Positions 1 through 8,183 of a stretch of DNA of 18,167 nucleotides are shown in pieces. How positions within the stretch are numbered: the stretch's first letter is position 1; the number at the start of each line of letters is the position of its first letter. A model generated the notes under the pieces. That model did not search any database. It had not been told where the DNA came from and saw only the letters and a list, made by a program, of their open reading frames with translations. Made by a program: the position numbers and the translations under genes. Origin of the DNA: Pirellulales bacterium (GTDB taxonomy: Bacteria; Planctomycetota; Planctomycetia; Pirellulales; JAICIG01); assembly GCA_025924495.1 (NCBI GenBank), contig JAICIG010000129.1, forward strand, positions 1 to 18,167, in the 5' to 3' direction.

Positions 1-36
1 CCCTACAGCGCCGATTTGGCGGCACCGGGTCTGTAG
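1..36. repeat. Edge-truncated inverted repeat, possibly a further copy of the dispersed repeat
   Basis: CTACAG at 3-8 is mirrored by CTGTAG at 31-36, with a smaller CGCC/GGCG hairpin (10-13 and 18-21) inside. The words CCCTACAGCGCC at the very start of the window recur at 85-95, at the outer edge of the 31-bp repeat at 60-90. This could therefore be the tail of another copy cut by the window edge. Nothing coding is supported in 1-166. Confidence 0.35.
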
Positions 37-59
37 CGCGAGGAATGCCCGATTTTGTC

Positions 60-90
60 CCGCGGAACGTTACGGGGGGCGTTCCCTACA
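60..90 (-). repeat. Dispersed 31-bp palindromic repeat, copy 1
   Basis: Read on the minus strand this 31-bp unit begins TGTAGGGAACGCC and ends CGTTCCGCGG. It matches the copy at 5709-5739 at 27 of 31 positions by eye. The core GGAACG...CGTTCC is self-complementary, so it can form a hairpin. It lies 77 bp beyond the stop codon of the TPR gene. It is probably a REP/MITE-like intergenic element; the family identity is inference. Confidence 0.7.
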
Positions 91-166
91 GCGCCTGGCG
101 CGCCCCATGCACGACTGGTCATACTCAATTTCCTCTAACTCTGCCGCCGAGATCTCAAATGATTCG

Positions 167-3100
167 CTACTCGCCCTTGAGCGCGTCGAGCCGCTGCCTG
201 GCGAGCGCGGCTTTGTCGCTCGAGGCGAATTTGTCGACGACTTCCTGATACGATTTCTTGGCCTGGTCCTTCTTGCCGAGTACTTCGAAGCAGCGTCCGG
301 CTTCGTAATGGGCGTTGGCCTGCCACTCGGGATAACTGTAGGCGTAGGCGGCCTTGAAGAAGTTCTTGATCGCTTCGGCGTGGTCCTTCTGCTCGAAGTA
401 AATTTCGCCGATCATGAAGCGGGCCCGGGCCGCCACTTCGCGATCGGTCTTGGCTGTGACCTCTTCATACAGCGGCAATGCCTGCTCGGCTTGTCCCAGG
501 TTTTGTTTGGCCCAAGCCTGTTCGTAGAGAATCTCGGGCATGTATTCCGAGTTGGCATAATCCTTGGCCGCTTGCTCTAACAGCGCCAGGCTCTTCGGCC
601 ACTGCTTCAGCTTCGCTTCGGCCTGCGCCGAATGCAGTAGAGCCAGCACCGCAAAATCCTTGCCGGCCGGATTCTTCACCTGCGCGTAAACGGGCAACGA
701 TTCAGCGAACTTGCCTTGCTTGAAGAGGCACTCGGCCTCCATGAAGGCGGCGTCGGCGGCTAGAGAACCTTGCGGGAATGTGGCGCGTTGATAGGCGAAC
801 GATTGCTGCGCTTTGTCGAACTGGTTTTGGCGGAAGTAGGCCCAGCCCAATTTGTGCGCGGCTTTTTCGCCCAATTCCGATTTGCCCGCCTTCTGCATGG
901 CTTCGTAATAGTTGAGCGCCGCTTGCTTGAAGTCTTCGTGCTGATACTGCGCTTCGGCCACGTGATACAGACTTTCGCCCGCGAGCGAGCTGCTGGCGTA
1001 TTCCTTGGCCAACCGGGCGAACGTTTGCCCCGCCTCGGCTTGCTTGTCTTGGGCTTTGTAGGCCCAGGCCAGTTCGTAAAGCGCTTTATCGGCGCCAACG
1101 TACTTGGGATCGTCTTTCAAAAGCGACTCAAACGTGGCGGCGGCTTCAGCCGGCTGCTTGAGGCCGGCCTGGCAGAGGCCCAGTACGTAGCGTGCGTCGG
1201 ACTTTTCTGCGCCGCTTGGTTGCGATTGCAGAAAGGCCTGCAGGTCCTCAATGGCCGGCGCATACTGCTTGAGCTGCTCGCGGGCCAAGGCGCGGGCGTA
1301 GCGAATGCGCGGCGCCAGATCGGGCGGCGGGTTTTTGCCGAGCAGGCCGTCGAGCGTTTGCACGGCGCCGGCGTAATCGGCCTGGGAAAGCTGAGTCCAG
1401 CCGAGGCCGAAGACGGCGTGCGGCGCCAGCGGGCTCGAGCCATATTTCTCCGCGGTCAGCTTGTACTCATCGGCCGCCGTCTTCAGATCGCCGCTAGCAA
1501 AAGCGTATTCCGCCAGACGATAGTGGGCCCGATCGAGCACCGGGCTGTTGGGGAATAGCTTGATGAGCTGAGCTAGATGCCCCTTCGCTTCGTTGAGCCG
1601 GTTCGACTGACGCTCGGCAAAGGCCAGCGCAAGCAAAGTCTCATCGGCTTGCCGCCAGTTGGGATCGGCCTGCAGCGAGGCGGCCAGCGACTTGGCTGCG
1701 GCGTCGTACTGCTGCAGCTCGTTCTGGCTGCTGCCGATCAGGTACTGCGCTTCGGCCAGCGCCGCTTTGCTCTTGAGCGTGGCCAGAATCGTCTGCAATG
1801 CCGTGAGCGCTTCGGAAGGCTTCTTGGCCAGGTACAGCGCCAAGCCTCGCCGGACCTTCCAGGTTTCGGCGTCGGCTCGCTGGGGATATTTGCGCAGCAG
1901 CTCTTCGTAGCGCTGGCCCGCTTCGGCATATTTGCCAAGTTGCAGATTGGCCTCGGCGGCGACAAACAGCACGTCGGCCCCCAGATCTTTGTCGGCGTAT
2001 TGTTTGAGAAACGCGTCAGCATGGGCGAGGGCTGCCTGGTAATCGCCAATGCCCAGCGAAGCGAAGGCCGCCATATACAGAGCCTGTGGCGCCGACGTGT
2101 CTTGCGGGTGTTGTTGCGCGACGGCGACATACAGGGGGATCGACTCTCGACGACGATCGGGCAGGTCGTACAAGGCGTCGGCCTTATCAACCATCAGATC
2201 GACGGCGAAGGGACCGGCGCCAGCCTGTGGCAGCGCGCCGTCGGCGATCTTGAGCGCCTCAGCCGGCTGTTGTTCTTTCAGCAGACAGCGCGCTAACCAG
2301 TGGGCGGCCTCGGGCGCAGTGGCGCCGCCGGCGGCAAGCACCTTGCCCAGAGCGTCGCGAGCCTCGGCGAACTTGCCCGCCAGGTAGGCGCACTTGCCGG
2401 CGGCGAGGTTCGCCTTGGGCTTGTATTGAGAGTCGGGGAATTTCTGCGGCAGCGAAGCATAGAGCGCCGCTGCTTCAGGATATTTGCGCAGCTCGGAGAG
2501 GCAGTCCGCCTCACGCAATAGCGCCAGATCGGCTAAGGCGAAACCTTGCCGGGCCGCCGCGGCGGCAAACCATTTTTCCGCGACTTCGTATTGTCCTTGA
2601 GCCAGCAGGGTCTCGCCGCGCCGCAACGTCACCTCGGCGGCCAGCGGCAGCTTGGCGAATTGCTTGAGATAAGCGTCGTAACTCGCGCCTGCCGCGGCGG
2701 CCTGGCCCAGTTCTTCTTGCGTGACGCCTAGAGCATACAAGGCGTCGGGCAGCAGCGGATCCTGTGGGTATTTCTGGATAACTTGTGAGTAAAGCGCGGC
2801 GGCTTCAGCCTTTTGCCCCTGGGCGTAGAGCGATTCGGCCTCGTAGAAGAGCGCCTGCGGAACTTCCTTGCCTTGCGGGTATTTCTCAATCAGGCCGGCG
2901 AGCGTCTTGGCGGCTTCAGGATAGAACTCTTTCTGCCCGGACACTGCCAGGTTGTATTGGGTCAGCCCGAGGTGCAGGTAGGTCGACGAGAGCAACTCGA
3001 ACTTCGGGTGTTCGGCAATGATCTTCTTGAAGGCTTCGAGCGCTTGCGGATACTGCTTATTCTTGAGCTGGCAGATGCCCAGGTAGTGCAGCGCCCGGTC

Positions 3101-3322
3101 GGCGCGGGGATCTTGCGGATAGGTTTTGAGAAACTTGGCCCACTCGTCGGCGGCCAGGTCGTATTGCTCGCGGTTTTGCAGCGCGGCGGCAGCCGCAAAC
3201 TGTCGGGTGGCCGCTTCGCTGCGCGGCTTTGCTTCTTGGGCTGAAACCATGGCGGCGGCTGAGAACAGCCAGCCCAATACGAGCGCATATCCCCATCGTC
3301 GGGCTTCGAACCCCGGCTTCAT
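167..3322 (-). CDS. Large secreted tetratricopeptide-repeat protein
   Basis: This 1051-residue protein starts with a signal peptide: positive residues near position 8, a hydrophobic stretch 11-26, and a likely cleavage after VSA at residue 28. The rest is almost entirely TPR-like helical pairs, roughly two dozen units, with recurrent A...Y..A...Y..L...YP signatures and KYPQ or KFP at unit ends, as in Tol-Pal/YbgF- and BamD-type repeats. No enzymatic domain is visible. It is probably a periplasmic scaffold for protein-protein contacts. The frame is open to 3454, but ATG at 3322 is preferred because GAGGTG sits about 8 bases upstream and the signal peptide begins there. The gene stands alone, divergent from the TerC gene, so it likely has its own promoter in 3323-3583. 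The partner and pathway are unknown. Confidence in the TPR assignment is high, in the role low. Confidence 0.92.
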   Translation of the reverse strand: MKPGFEARRWGYALVLGWLFSAAAMVSAQEAKPRSEAATRQFAAAAALQNREQYDLAADEWAKFLKTYPQDPRADRALHYLGICQLKNKQYPQALEAFKKIIAEHPKFELLSSTYLHLGLTQYNLAVSGQKEFYPEAAKTLAGLIEKYPQGKEVPQALFYEAESLYAQGQKAEAAALYSQVIQKYPQDPLLPDALYALGVTQEELGQAAAAGASYDAYLKQFAKLPLAAEVTLRRGETLLAQGQYEVAEKWFAAAAARQGFALADLALLREADCLSELRKYPEAAALYASLPQKFPDSQYKPKANLAAGKCAYLAGKFAEARDALGKVLAAGGATAPEAAHWLARCLLKEQQPAEALKIADGALPQAGAGPFAVDLMVDKADALYDLPDRRRESIPLYVAVAQQHPQDTSAPQALYMAAFASLGIGDYQAALAHADAFLKQYADKDLGADVLFVAAEANLQLGKYAEAGQRYEELLRKYPQRADAETWKVRRGLALYLAKKPSEALTALQTILATLKSKAALAEAQYLIGSSQNELQQYDAAAKSLAASLQADPNWRQADETLLALAFAERQSNRLNEAKGHLAQLIKLFPNSPVLDRAHYRLAEYAFASGDLKTAADEYKLTAEKYGSSPLAPHAVFGLGWTQLSQADYAGAVQTLDGLLGKNPPPDLAPRIRYARALAREQLKQYAPAIEDLQAFLQSQPSGAEKSDARYVLGLCQAGLKQPAEAAATFESLLKDDPKYVGADKALYELAWAYKAQDKQAEAGQTFARLAKEYASSSLAGESLYHVAEAQYQHEDFKQAALNYYEAMQKAGKSELGEKAAHKLGWAYFRQNQFDKAQQSFAYQRATFPQGSLAADAAFMEAECLFKQGKFAESLPVYAQVKNPAGKDFAVLALLHSAQAEAKLKQWPKSLALLEQAAKDYANSEYMPEILYEQAWAKQNLGQAEQALPLYEEVTAKTDREVAARARFMIGEIYFEQKDHAEAIKNFFKAAYAYSYPEWQANAHYEAGRCFEVLGKKDQAKKSYQEVVDKFASSDKAALARQRLDALKGE

Positions 3323-3583
3323 AGCTGGCACCTCTTCCGGACCAAGATGGCAACGTCGACCCAGGTTAGGGCCGACGGATCGATGCAAGTTTTTCATTAT
3401 CTCTTTACGAATTGGCCTTTGCCAAGCAAAAGTTACGGCGGCTAGTCGGAACAAAATGCCAAAAGTCCAACCGTAGTCAGGCGTTCCGGTTGCCGGTTAG
3501 CGAGCGAACTTCTATGATGCTACTCGAAGGGCGGCCAGACGACAGCCGCAAACTATCAGCATAACTCCTTCCCCACAAAGACC
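3323..3583. other. Divergent intergenic region (TPR gene / TerC gene)
   Basis: This 261-bp stretch separates two divergent genes and must hold both promoters. I see a Shine-Dalgarno-like GAGGTG for the minus gene near 3331-3336. There is no convincing -35/-10 pair, and no conserved yybP-ykoY manganese-riboswitch core, which was looked for because TerC/Alx genes often carry one. Confidence 0.4.
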
Positions 3584-4678
3584 TTGATCGAATTCACGCT
3601 GTGGCATTGGATCGGCTTCGGGGTGCTGGTGACCATTCTGCTGGCGCTCGATTTGGGCGTCTTTCACCGGCACTCGCAAGACACCACGATTCGCCAAGCC
3701 GCCAAATCGACCCTGATCTGGTGCGCCTTGGCCATGGCCTTCAACGTTTACGTTTACTGGGCCGCCGGCATGGGCAAAGCTGGCCTGGAAAAGGCCAGCG
3801 AATTCTTCACCGGCTACCTCGTCGAATGGTCATTATCCATCGACAACGTATTTGTTTTCGCGGTGATCTTCACCTACTTCAAGGTGCCGAAGAAATATCA
3901 GTACCGCGTGCTGTTCTGGGGCATCATTGGGGCGGTAGTGCTGCGGTTGGCGTTCATTCTGGCCGGTACAACCCTATTAGAACGTTTCCACTGGCTGATT
4001 TACGTACTCGGCGGATTCCTAATCTATACGGGCATCAAGCTTGCATTTCACGACGATGAGTTCGATCCCGAGGCAAGCCTGGTCGTGCGGGTTTCGCGAA
4101 AGCTGTTCCGTGTTTCGCGCGAGGACCACGGGCAGGCGTTCTTTGTACGCGAGAATGGGTTCTGGTGCATCACGCCGCTGTTTCTGGTTCTGCTGGTGAT
4201 CGACTTCGTCGACATCGCCTTCGCCCTCGATAGCGTGCCGGCGATTATCGGCATTACGAAGGACACGTTCATCGTGTTCACGTCGAATATCTTCGCCATT
4301 CTCGGCCTGCGGGCGCTCTACTTTCTGCTCGCCGGAGCGATGGATCTCTTCCGGTATCTGAATTATGGGTTGAGCGCCATTCTGGTGTTCGTCGGCGTGA
4401 AGATGATTGGGCAGGATTGGTTTCAGAACCGTTTCTTGAACGGACAGAAGATTCCCCATTGGGTTTCGCTGGTTGTAATCGTGAGCTTGCTGACGGTGGC
4501 AATCGGCGCTTCGCTGTGGGCGGTCCGCCGCGAGCACAAGTTGCTCGCGGAGCACGGTCATGACAAAGCCGAAGAAGAAGGTCGCCCTTCGCATGTCGTG
4601 CCTGAAAGCCATGCCAATGGGGCTGCCAGCCGTTCTCACGAATCATCTGAAGTTTCACACGGCGAGCCGAACGCCTAA
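3584..4678 (+). CDS. TerC/Alx-family integral membrane protein, probable metal-ion exporter
   Basis: The 364-residue protein has about nine hydrophobic segments and the two TerC signatures: acidic D87 in SIDNVFVFAVIF and D216 in ALDSVPAIIGITKD, followed by a conserved TSNIFAILGLRALYFLL stretch. Family members (Alx, MeeF/MeeY, TerC) act in the inner membrane in manganese export or tellurium resistance and may metallate exported proteins. The start is TTG at 3584. It has no good Shine-Dalgarno, but it matches the usual N-terminus of the family and no better in-frame start is close. The last 45 or so residues are hydrophilic and carry seven histidines plus many acidic residues, an unusual tail that could bind metal (inference). 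The epimerase gene follows 45 bp downstream on the same strand, so co-transcription is possible. Substrate is not deducible. Confidence 0.93.
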   Translation: MIEFTLWHWIGFGVLVTILLALDLGVFHRHSQDTTIRQAAKSTLIWCALAMAFNVYVYWAAGMGKAGLEKASEFFTGYLVEWSLSIDNVFVFAVIFTYFKVPKKYQYRVLFWGIIGAVVLRLAFILAGTTLLERFHWLIYVLGGFLIYTGIKLAFHDDEFDPEASLVVRVSRKLFRVSREDHGQAFFVRENGFWCITPLFLVLLVIDFVDIAFALDSVPAIIGITKDTFIVFTSNIFAILGLRALYFLLAGAMDLFRYLNYGLSAILVFVGVKMIGQDWFQNRFLNGQKIPHWVSLVVIVSLLTVAIGASLWAVRREHKLLAEHGHDKAEEEGRPSHVVPESHANGAASRSHESSEVSHGEPNA

Positions 4679-4723
4679 ACTGCTTATCTCCCTACTCCTC
4701 ACTCCGAATTCGTCACTTCCCCA

Positions 4724-5713
4724 GTGTCGCGCGTCCTGATTACCGGCGGAGCGGGCTTCATCGGCAGTCATCTGGCCGAAGCGATTATTGCGCGCGGCGA
4801 TAGTGTGACGGTCGTCGACGATGAATCGACCGGCTCGGCCAAGAACCTGGCGGCCGTTCAGCGGCATCCGCGGTTCACGTTCGTGCCGGGTTCAGTCGCC
4901 GATCGGGCGCTGGTTTCGCGATTGGTCGCCGAAGCGGACGAGGTCTATCACCTGGCGGCCGCGGTGGGCGTGCAATTGATTGCCAAAGATCCGATTCACA
5001 CCATCGAGACGAATATCTATCCGACCGAGCTGCTGCTGGCCGAGTTGCACCGCCAGCACGAGCAAGGACGCGACGTGAAACTATTTCTGGCCAGCACCAG
5101 CGAGGTGTATGGCAAGAACCCGAAGGCGAGCTGGACCGAAGAAGACGATCTGGTCTTTGGCCCTACGACGCGAGCCCGTTGGTCGTACGGAGTGTCGAAG
5201 GCGGTTGATGAGTTTTTGGCGCTCGCGCATTGGAGAGATTACGGCCTGCCGTTGGTGATCGCGCGGTTTTTCAACGTGGTCGGCCCGCGACAAACGGGCA
5301 GCTATGGCATGGTCTTGCCGCGATTCGTTGAGGCAGCACTGGCAGGCAAGCCGCTAATCGTCCACGACGATGGCCGACAGGTGCGCTGCTTCGCCCATGT
5401 GGCCGACGTGGTTCGTGCGGTGCTCGAGTTAATGCAGACGCCTGCCGCTCTAGGCCGCGTGTTCAACATCGGCAGCGACCAGCCGATAAGCATTCTTGAA
5501 TTGGCGCAGCGCGTCGTAGGGGCCATCGACCCGCAGGCGCCGATCAAGTTCCAAAGCTACGCCGAAGCGTATTCGCCCGATTTTGAGGACGTGCGCAGCC
5601 GCGTGCCCGACCTGACGCGATTGCGCGAAACGATCGACTTCCAGTCGCGACATACGCTTGACGATGCGATTCGCGAAGTGGTCGCTTGGAAGAGGCAGAG
5701 CCTCGCGCTGTAG
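4724..5713 (+). CDS. NAD-dependent epimerase/dehydratase (extended SDR), nucleotide-sugar type
   Basis: This 329-residue extended short-chain dehydrogenase has the Rossmann dinucleotide motif TGGAGFIGSH at residues 7-16, an acidic D32-D33 pair at the end of beta-2 suggesting NAD(H), the catalytic STS at 124-126, and the Tyr-x3-Lys pair Y155/K159 in SYGVSK. The C-terminal half has RFFNVVGPRQ and a VRCFAHVADVV stretch typical of UDP-glucose 4-epimerases and UDP-glucuronate decarboxylases. It probably acts in the cytoplasm on an NDP-sugar for glycan synthesis; the exact substrate cannot be told. It starts at GTG 4724 directly on the Rossmann strand; no clear Shine-Dalgarno is seen. The stop codon TAG (5711-5713) lies inside the first bases of a 31-bp dispersed repeat, so the repeat supplies the end of the reading frame. 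Confidence 0.92.
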   Translation: MSRVLITGGAGFIGSHLAEAIIARGDSVTVVDDESTGSAKNLAAVQRHPRFTFVPGSVADRALVSRLVAEADEVYHLAAAVGVQLIAKDPIHTIETNIYPTELLLAELHRQHEQGRDVKLFLASTSEVYGKNPKASWTEEDDLVFGPTTRARWSYGVSKAVDEFLALAHWRDYGLPLVIARFFNVVGPRQTGSYGMVLPRFVEAALAGKPLIVHDDGRQVRCFAHVADVVRAVLELMQTPAALGRVFNIGSDQPISILELAQRVVGAIDPQAPIKFQSYAEAYSPDFEDVRSRVPDLTRLRETIDFQSRHTLDDAIREVVAWKRQSLAL

Positions 5714-5739
5714 GGAACGCCTACCGTGGCGTTCCGCGG
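5709..5739 (+). repeat. Dispersed 31-bp palindromic repeat, copy 2
   Basis: This is the best copy of the family. It has a perfect 8-bp inverted repeat, GGAACGCC / GGCGTTCC, around a 6-base loop (TACCGT), flanked by TGTAG on the left and GCGG on the right. It overlaps the stop codon of the epimerase gene. It matches copy 1 at 27 of 31 positions. It could form a transcript hairpin at the gene end, but no T-run follows. Confidence 0.8.
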
Positions 5740-5766
5740 GATCGCCTTGGGTGTTCCATTGAACTT

Positions 5767-5797
5767 CCGTGGAACGCCACAGAGGGCGTCGCCTACG
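5767..5797 (-). repeat. Dispersed 31-bp palindromic repeat, copy 3 (inverted)
   Basis: On the minus strand this copy matches copy 2 at about 24 of 31 positions, with GGCGTTCC and ACGG conserved at its far end. It faces copy 2 across a 27-bp spacer, so the pair together forms a larger inverted repeat between the epimerase gene and the GH2-like gene. Confidence 0.65.
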
Positions 5798-5836
5798 AAT
5801 TTGAAGCGAGTTCATGATCGCGCATTTGATTGCCCT

Positions 5837-6979
5837 ATGCCTTATCCCCATGTAATTCGATTGCGAGGACCGTGGGAGTTCGAAGTGCTCGAGCACGAAG
5901 CGGCGCCATGCGCGCAGCCGCCGGCGAAGCTCACTGGCAAAGCCACGTTGCCATGCGATTGGTCGGACGCGTTGGGGCCCGATTTTCGCGGCAAGGTCCG
6001 TTATCGGCGCCGGTTCAATCGCCCTAGCGGTTTAGATCCGCACGAGCGAGTGTGGCTGGTCATTGAAGGCGTCGATGCATTTGGCTCGGCGGCATTAAAT
6101 GGCCGCGCTCTGGGGGACATCCGCGGCTATGCCTTGCCGGCAAGCTTCGACGTCACCGATTTGCTCGGTCCTGGAAATGAGCTGAGCCTCGACGTCGAAT
6201 TGCCTCTGGTAATGCCCTTAGGGGTTTTGCGACCAGGCGTCGAAGGCCGGTCTGGCGGCCCGATTGGCGAAGTGCGTTTGGAGATCCGCAGCAGCGCTTA
6301 TATCGAGCGACTGGCAGTCTGGACGAGTCGCGAGGCCGGCGCGACTAGTTTGCACGTTAGCGGGCGAGCGAGCGGCAAGACGAGCGGGCCATTGGCTGTG
6401 GTTGTAAATGGCGCCGAGCGAGAATTGTTCTATGGCGAAGTCGAGTGCGGCGCGCCGTTTCAGTTTGCTGATGTGGTTCAAGAGATTCCCACGTGGCCTC
6501 ATAGGGCGGCCCGCGACGGCACGCTGGACTTACAAATCAAATTGCTGAGCGGCGGCGTCTCGCTGTGGGAGTGCATTCGCCCCATAGCAGCAGCCGAGGT
6601 ACAAAGGAACCAATCGGGAGAACTCCTGGTTCGTGGCGCCCCCACGCATTGGCCTGTTCCCGTCATTGATTTGCTTGCGTCGGGCGGCGCGCCATGGCAA
6701 GCGGCCTTAGCGCAGAGAAATCCGGTGGTCGCGCTACGGCAAGTTTTGCCCGAGACGAGTTACGCAGATTTCGATCACGCTGGTCAGGCGGTAGTGCAGA
6801 TTGTTCCGATCGCTTGGGCGGAGGAAGTTTGTTCGCGACGGGCGCACCATCCCGCGATCATCGGCTGGTCCGCTAGTTCCGCCGAATTGGCGCAGGCCGG
6901 CGAGCAACGACTGCAGAGTTTGTCCTTCGGTCGGCCGTGGATCGCGAGCGAACGAGTGATCGGAGCGAGCTCGCCCTAG
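5837..6979 (+). CDS. GH2-like protein: sugar-binding beta-sandwich plus Ig-like domain, apparently non-catalytic
   Basis: The 380-residue protein opens like a family-2 glycoside hydrolase. Residues 1-130 resemble the jelly-roll sugar-binding domain (LRGPWEFEVLE, then KVRYRRRF, VWLVIEGVDAFGSAALNG, FDVTDLLGPGNEL), and residues 140-240 resemble the Ig-like middle domain. The remaining 140 residues are far too short for a full TIM barrel. They contain HHPAIIGWSASSAE near residues 337-350, where active enzymes have HPSIILWSLGNE; the catalytic Asn-Glu is absent. No signal peptide is visible. ATG 5837 is chosen because the frame upstream (open to GTG 5726) runs through the dispersed repeats. A Shine-Dalgarno is not evident. 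It may be a carbohydrate-binding or decayed protein. It converges on the GTPase gene with 24 bp between stops. Confidence 0.75.
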   Translation: MPYPHVIRLRGPWEFEVLEHEAAPCAQPPAKLTGKATLPCDWSDALGPDFRGKVRYRRRFNRPSGLDPHERVWLVIEGVDAFGSAALNGRALGDIRGYALPASFDVTDLLGPGNELSLDVELPLVMPLGVLRPGVEGRSGGPIGEVRLEIRSSAYIERLAVWTSREAGATSLHVSGRASGKTSGPLAVVVNGAERELFYGEVECGAPFQFADVVQEIPTWPHRAARDGTLDLQIKLLSGGVSLWECIRPIAAAEVQRNQSGELLVRGAPTHWPVPVIDLLASGGAPWQAALAQRNPVVALRQVLPETSYADFDHAGQAVVQIVPIAWAEEVCSRRAHHPAIIGWSASSAELAQAGEQRLQSLSFGRPWIASERVIGASSP

Positions 6980-7003
6980 GCGATGAAGCGGCGGCGTCGG
7001 CGA

Positions 7004-8137
7004 CTACGATTGCCCCAACGTCAAGCGATGCGTGGGGACTGGTCGTCCTGGGCGGAAGCTTTGCAGATCGCTGATCTCCGCCTCCAAGCGACGCTCATCG
7101 GCAAGCCCAGCGATGGCTTTGGCGACTTGTTCGGCGAGAATTTCTGGATCGACGCCGACGCGAGCATTGACCGTGAACTCGGCGGCGCCCACACGCGCTC
7201 CCGAGGCCAAGGACAATTCCACGCCGGATTCTGTGCTCACCAGGTTCGCAATTGCCGTGGCGCCATCGCCTGCGGCCAGCACTTTTAAGTGTGCGGGCTC
7301 CGCCGAGACTTCGGCAAAGGCGCGCTCGAGCCGGCCGACGAAATCCACGAGCAACCGATCCATTTCAAATGGGGCGTCCCCGCGGACGCGGACCGAACAG
7401 TTGAGCCAGCCGAGTTCAGCTTCCCCTTCGGCATATATGTCGTAATCGACTTCGGGGGTGCGCGTGCGATTGGGCTGGGGACGACTTAGGGCGGCGACCA
7501 GATCATCAAAGCCCCGGCCATCGCGAGCGCTCATGGCCAGCACTTCCTTCTGAGGGAATCGCTGGCGGGTGAGTTCGAGCAAATGCTCGCGCGCCTCGGC
7601 GTCGAGTTGATCGATCTTGTTGATCACGACGATGTCGGCTTCCTCCAACTGTTTGAGAAAGATGTAAGCCGCCTTGGGCGAGAAGCCGAGCCCTTGTTCA
7701 TCGGCCAGGATTTTGCGGCCGTGATCGGGCTTGAGCAGCACTCCCAGAGGTGCGATTTCATACCGGTCGCCGTAAAGCTGGCGGAGCGGTTCGAGGACGG
7801 TCGCTACCAGATCGGTGCAACTGCCGACCGGCTCGGCGATGATGACGTCGGGCTGCTCATCGGCGGTCAATTGGGCCGCCGTGCCGACCAGGTCGTTGAA
7901 CTTGCAGCAGAAGCAGGCGCCCGTAACCTCTCCCACCTGAAAACCTTGGGCTCGCAGCGACTCGGTGTCTACCAGACCGTAAGCCTGATCGTTGGTCACG
8001 AGGCCGACTTTCAGCCCTTGCGAGATGAAGTGGCGAGCGAGGCGGGCGATGGTGGTCGTTTTGCCGGCGCCGAGGAATCCGCCCAACATGAGAAATCGCA
8101 CACGGCGAAGCGGGAAAGGTGAAACGACGTCGGGCAT
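7004..8137 (-). CDS. COG0523/CobW-type G3E GTPase, putative metallochaperone
   Basis: The 377-residue GTPase shows the P-loop GGFLGAGKTT at residues 19-28, a TND switch at 48-50, the family's CxCC metal-binding motif as CFCC at 75-78, an EPVG motif near residue 104, and the guanine-specificity NKID at 173-176. The C-terminal region is a weaker CobW-like domain. Members of this family (YjiA, ZigA, CobW) use GTP to deliver or insert metals such as zinc or cobalt in the cytoplasm. ATG 8137 is preferred to the upstream in-frame start at 8227, since the intervening region has no family similarity and contains a fragment of the dispersed repeat; no Shine-Dalgarno precedes it. No Zur box or cobalamin riboswitch is visible, and neighbours give no clue to the metal. 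Confidence 0.88.
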   Translation of the reverse strand: MPDVVSPFPLRRVRFLMLGGFLGAGKTTTIARLARHFISQGLKVGLVTNDQAYGLVDTESLRAQGFQVGEVTGACFCCKFNDLVGTAAQLTADEQPDVIIAEPVGSCTDLVATVLEPLRQLYGDRYEIAPLGVLLKPDHGRKILADEQGLGFSPKAAYIFLKQLEEADIVVINKIDQLDAEAREHLLELTRQRFPQKEVLAMSARDGRGFDDLVAALSRPQPNRTRTPEVDYDIYAEGEAELGWLNCSVRVRGDAPFEMDRLLVDFVGRLERAFAEVSAEPAHLKVLAAGDGATAIANLVSTESGVELSLASGARVGAAEFTVNARVGVDPEILAEQVAKAIAGLADERRLEAEISDLQSFRPGRPVPTHRLTLGQS

Positions 8138-8183
8138 AAGAGGTTCTTGGCAGCGTCGGCCGGGTAGTGTAGTGTCGAAAAGA

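Noticed and set aside
96..111. Another sigma-54-like site, TGGCGCG-CCCC-ATGCA on the plus strand
   Set aside because: It has the GG-N10-GC spacing with two mismatches but no plus-strand gene follows it; taken as a chance hit and used as a caution for the csrA elements.
770..1558. Long plus-strand open frame inside the TPR gene
   Set aside because: It is antisense to a gene with strong repeat structure and looks like the mirror of TPR codons; no recognisable protein features.
3455..3583. Possible manganese (yybP-ykoY) riboswitch ahead of the TerC gene
   Set aside because: The conserved loop sequences and paired stems were not found.
7583..8122. Plus-strand open frame opposite the GTPase gene
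   Set aside because: It is antisense to a well-supported GTPase and shows no motifs of its own.
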